A stretch of DNA of 64,000 nucleotides from Gemmatimonadaceae bacterium (GTDB taxonomy: Bacteria > Latescibacterota > UBA2968 > UBA8231): contig JAPOZM010000031.1 in assembly GCA_026706075.1 (NCBI GenBank), positions 1-64,000 on the forward strand, read 5' to 3'. The notes beneath the pieces were generated by a model. It saw only the letters and a program-made list of their open reading frames with translations. It made no database searches and was not told the DNA's origin. Both the position numbers and the translations under genes were made by a program. Each line of letters starts with the position of its first letter. Positions within the stretch are counted from its first letter, which is position 1. Positions 63,237-64,000 of the stretch are shown here, in pieces.

Positions 63237-64000
63237 GTGCTGAGAACGGCCATCTCCGCGGTTCTGGCAATCGGCCTGGCGCTGCCGTCGCCGCAGGCAG
63301 GCGCGCAGAGCGGGGAGAGCGACCTCCACGTCGGGCTGTTGCTCGATTCCCAGCCCCATGAAACCGACTCCGGAAGCGATCTGGAATCCCTCAGGGAGGA
63401 GATTCACAGGGTGCTTGGTGCCGGAAGGTCGGTCCATTTCCTCCCGGAGCATCTGCGTTTCGGCGCGGGGCTCGCGGACTACCTGTCCCTGGCGAACGAT
63501 CCCGCCGTCGATCTGATCATTTCCGCGGGGCCGGCAAGCGCGGCGATGCTGGCCGCCCAGGGCGGTCTGCCGAAACCGACGATCGCCGTGGGGATCCTCG
63601 ACGTGTCGCTGCAGCGGATGCCGCTGGTCGAGCCCGGCGTCTCCGGGATGCGCAACTTCACCTATGTCCTCGGCGCTCACGCGATCGAGAAGGACCTGGA
63701 GGCGTTCCACCGCATCCAACCCTTCAGGCGTCTCGCCGTCATCGTCAGTGAGACCCTGAGGGACCGTCTGGACCTCGAGAGCTTCTTCCAACGCCTCGCC
63801 GCCCCCTACCAGGCCCGGGCGGAACTGGTCTTCTGGGAGGCGCAAACCCCCCTCCCCGCGATGGGCGACTCGGTCGACGCGGTGTACCTGACGACGATGT
63901 TCGAGCGCAGTCCCGAGGAGATCGCCACCCTGGCCGCCGCCATGGCCGGGCGCGGGCTGCCTTCCTTTGCCATGAGCCGGGCTTATGTGGATGCGGGCGT
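63237..64000 (+). CDS. Periplasmic ABC-type substrate-binding-like protein (C-terminus cut by window edge)
   Basis: The frame is open from a GTG at 63237 to the window end, 254 codons. Residues 1-24 are a signal peptide (ending PQAGAQ). The rest has the alternating strand-helix pattern of periplasmic binding proteins (LHVGLLLDSQPHE, VDLIISAGPASAAMLAAQGG, KPTIAVGILDVSLQRM, FRRLAVIVSETLRDRL, SVDAVYLTTMFERSPEEI), similar to the ABC_sub_bind-like proteins often encoded ahead of TolC-type efflux genes. A TTGACC hexamer lies at 63185, but no convincing -10 follows. Confidence 0.7.
   Translation, partial: MLRTAISAVLAIGLALPSPQAGAQSGESDLHVGLLLDSQPHETDSGSDLESLREEIHRVLGAGRSVHFLPEHLRFGAGLADYLSLANDPAVDLIISAGPASAAMLAAQGGLPKPTIAVGILDVSLQRMPLVEPGVSGMRNFTYVLGAHAIEKDLEAFHRIQPFRRLAVIVSETLRDRLDLESFFQRLAAPYQARAELVFWEAQTPLPAMGDSVDAVYLTTMFERSPEEIATLAAAMAGRGLPSFAMSRAYVDAG

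Overview
The window is a very GC-rich, gene-dense bacterial chromosome segment with few intergenic gaps and many ATGA or GTGA start/stop overlaps. Three proteins carry a C-terminal NAPNPFN...SGVY.YRL...R tail of the FlgD-like/type IX-type sorting class. Two phytanoyl-CoA-dioxygenase-like enzymes, two Gfo/Idh/MocA oxidoreductases, two Ldh-family dehydrogenases, a mandelate racemase-like enzyme, flotillin/NfeD genes and a TonB-receptor remnant are also present. Together they point to a Gram-negative member of the FCB group, most like Latescibacterota or Gemmatimonadota; this placement is inference from gene content, with no rRNA in the window. No phage, CRISPR array or insertion sequence was found. 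The only RNA gene is a tRNA-Leu(CAA).

Layout. 1-5.3 kb (minus): a phosphodiesterase cut by the window edge, a flavin monooxygenase and a nuclease-helicase fusion. 5.4-9.6 kb (plus): an overlapping set of Ldh dehydrogenase, amidohydrolase, MTA phosphorylase-like enzyme and Gfo/Idh/MocA enzyme, then an orphan VapB-like antitoxin. 9.6-15.4 kb (minus): a VIT/VWA surface protein and two tandem LRR proteins. 15.6-22.3 kb: two alpha/alpha-toroid proteins, an Ldh/enolase-superfamily/YceI operon and a CocE-type hydrolase. 22.4-29.2 kb (plus): a DUF455/ATP-grasp fusion, PhzF, a surface protein, a cysteine synthase and a YeiH transporter. 29.2-29.8 kb (minus): a redoxin lipoprotein whose catalytic Cys codon is an in-frame TGA followed by a SECIS-like hairpin, a selenoprotein candidate. 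29.9-32.4 kb (plus): PhyH, a sugar isomerase and a degenerate M23 protein. 32.4-36.3 kb: groEL with a CIRCE operator, an unknown gene and moaC. 36.3-44.8 kb (minus): a tight operon mfd, PPIase, SurA-like, S4 protein, methyltransferase, DHH phosphoesterase, carbamoyltransferase. 45-49.9 kb (plus): YfbR-like, PhyH, VOC, then an unknown membrane protein/VWA-like lipoprotein pair, then a decayed second copy of the YfbR-PhyH pair. 49.9-55.3 kb (minus): a frameshifted surface protein, tRNA-Leu, and a FloA/NfeD membrane-domain operon. 55.4-64 kb: Gfo/Idh/MocA, an NtrB/NtrC-like two-component pair, an omega-like RNA polymerase subunit, DUF1684, an SDR, a TonB-receptor remnant, a YjbQ-domain protein and the start of a periplasmic binding-like protein.

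The most noteworthy items are the selenoprotein candidate, the DUF455/ATP-grasp fusion next to PhzF, the 14-unit LRR array with one pair of 66-bp units differing at one base, and two places where an accessory gene or gene pair sits between an intact and a decayed copy of the same host sequence (1624-2880 and 44969-49832).
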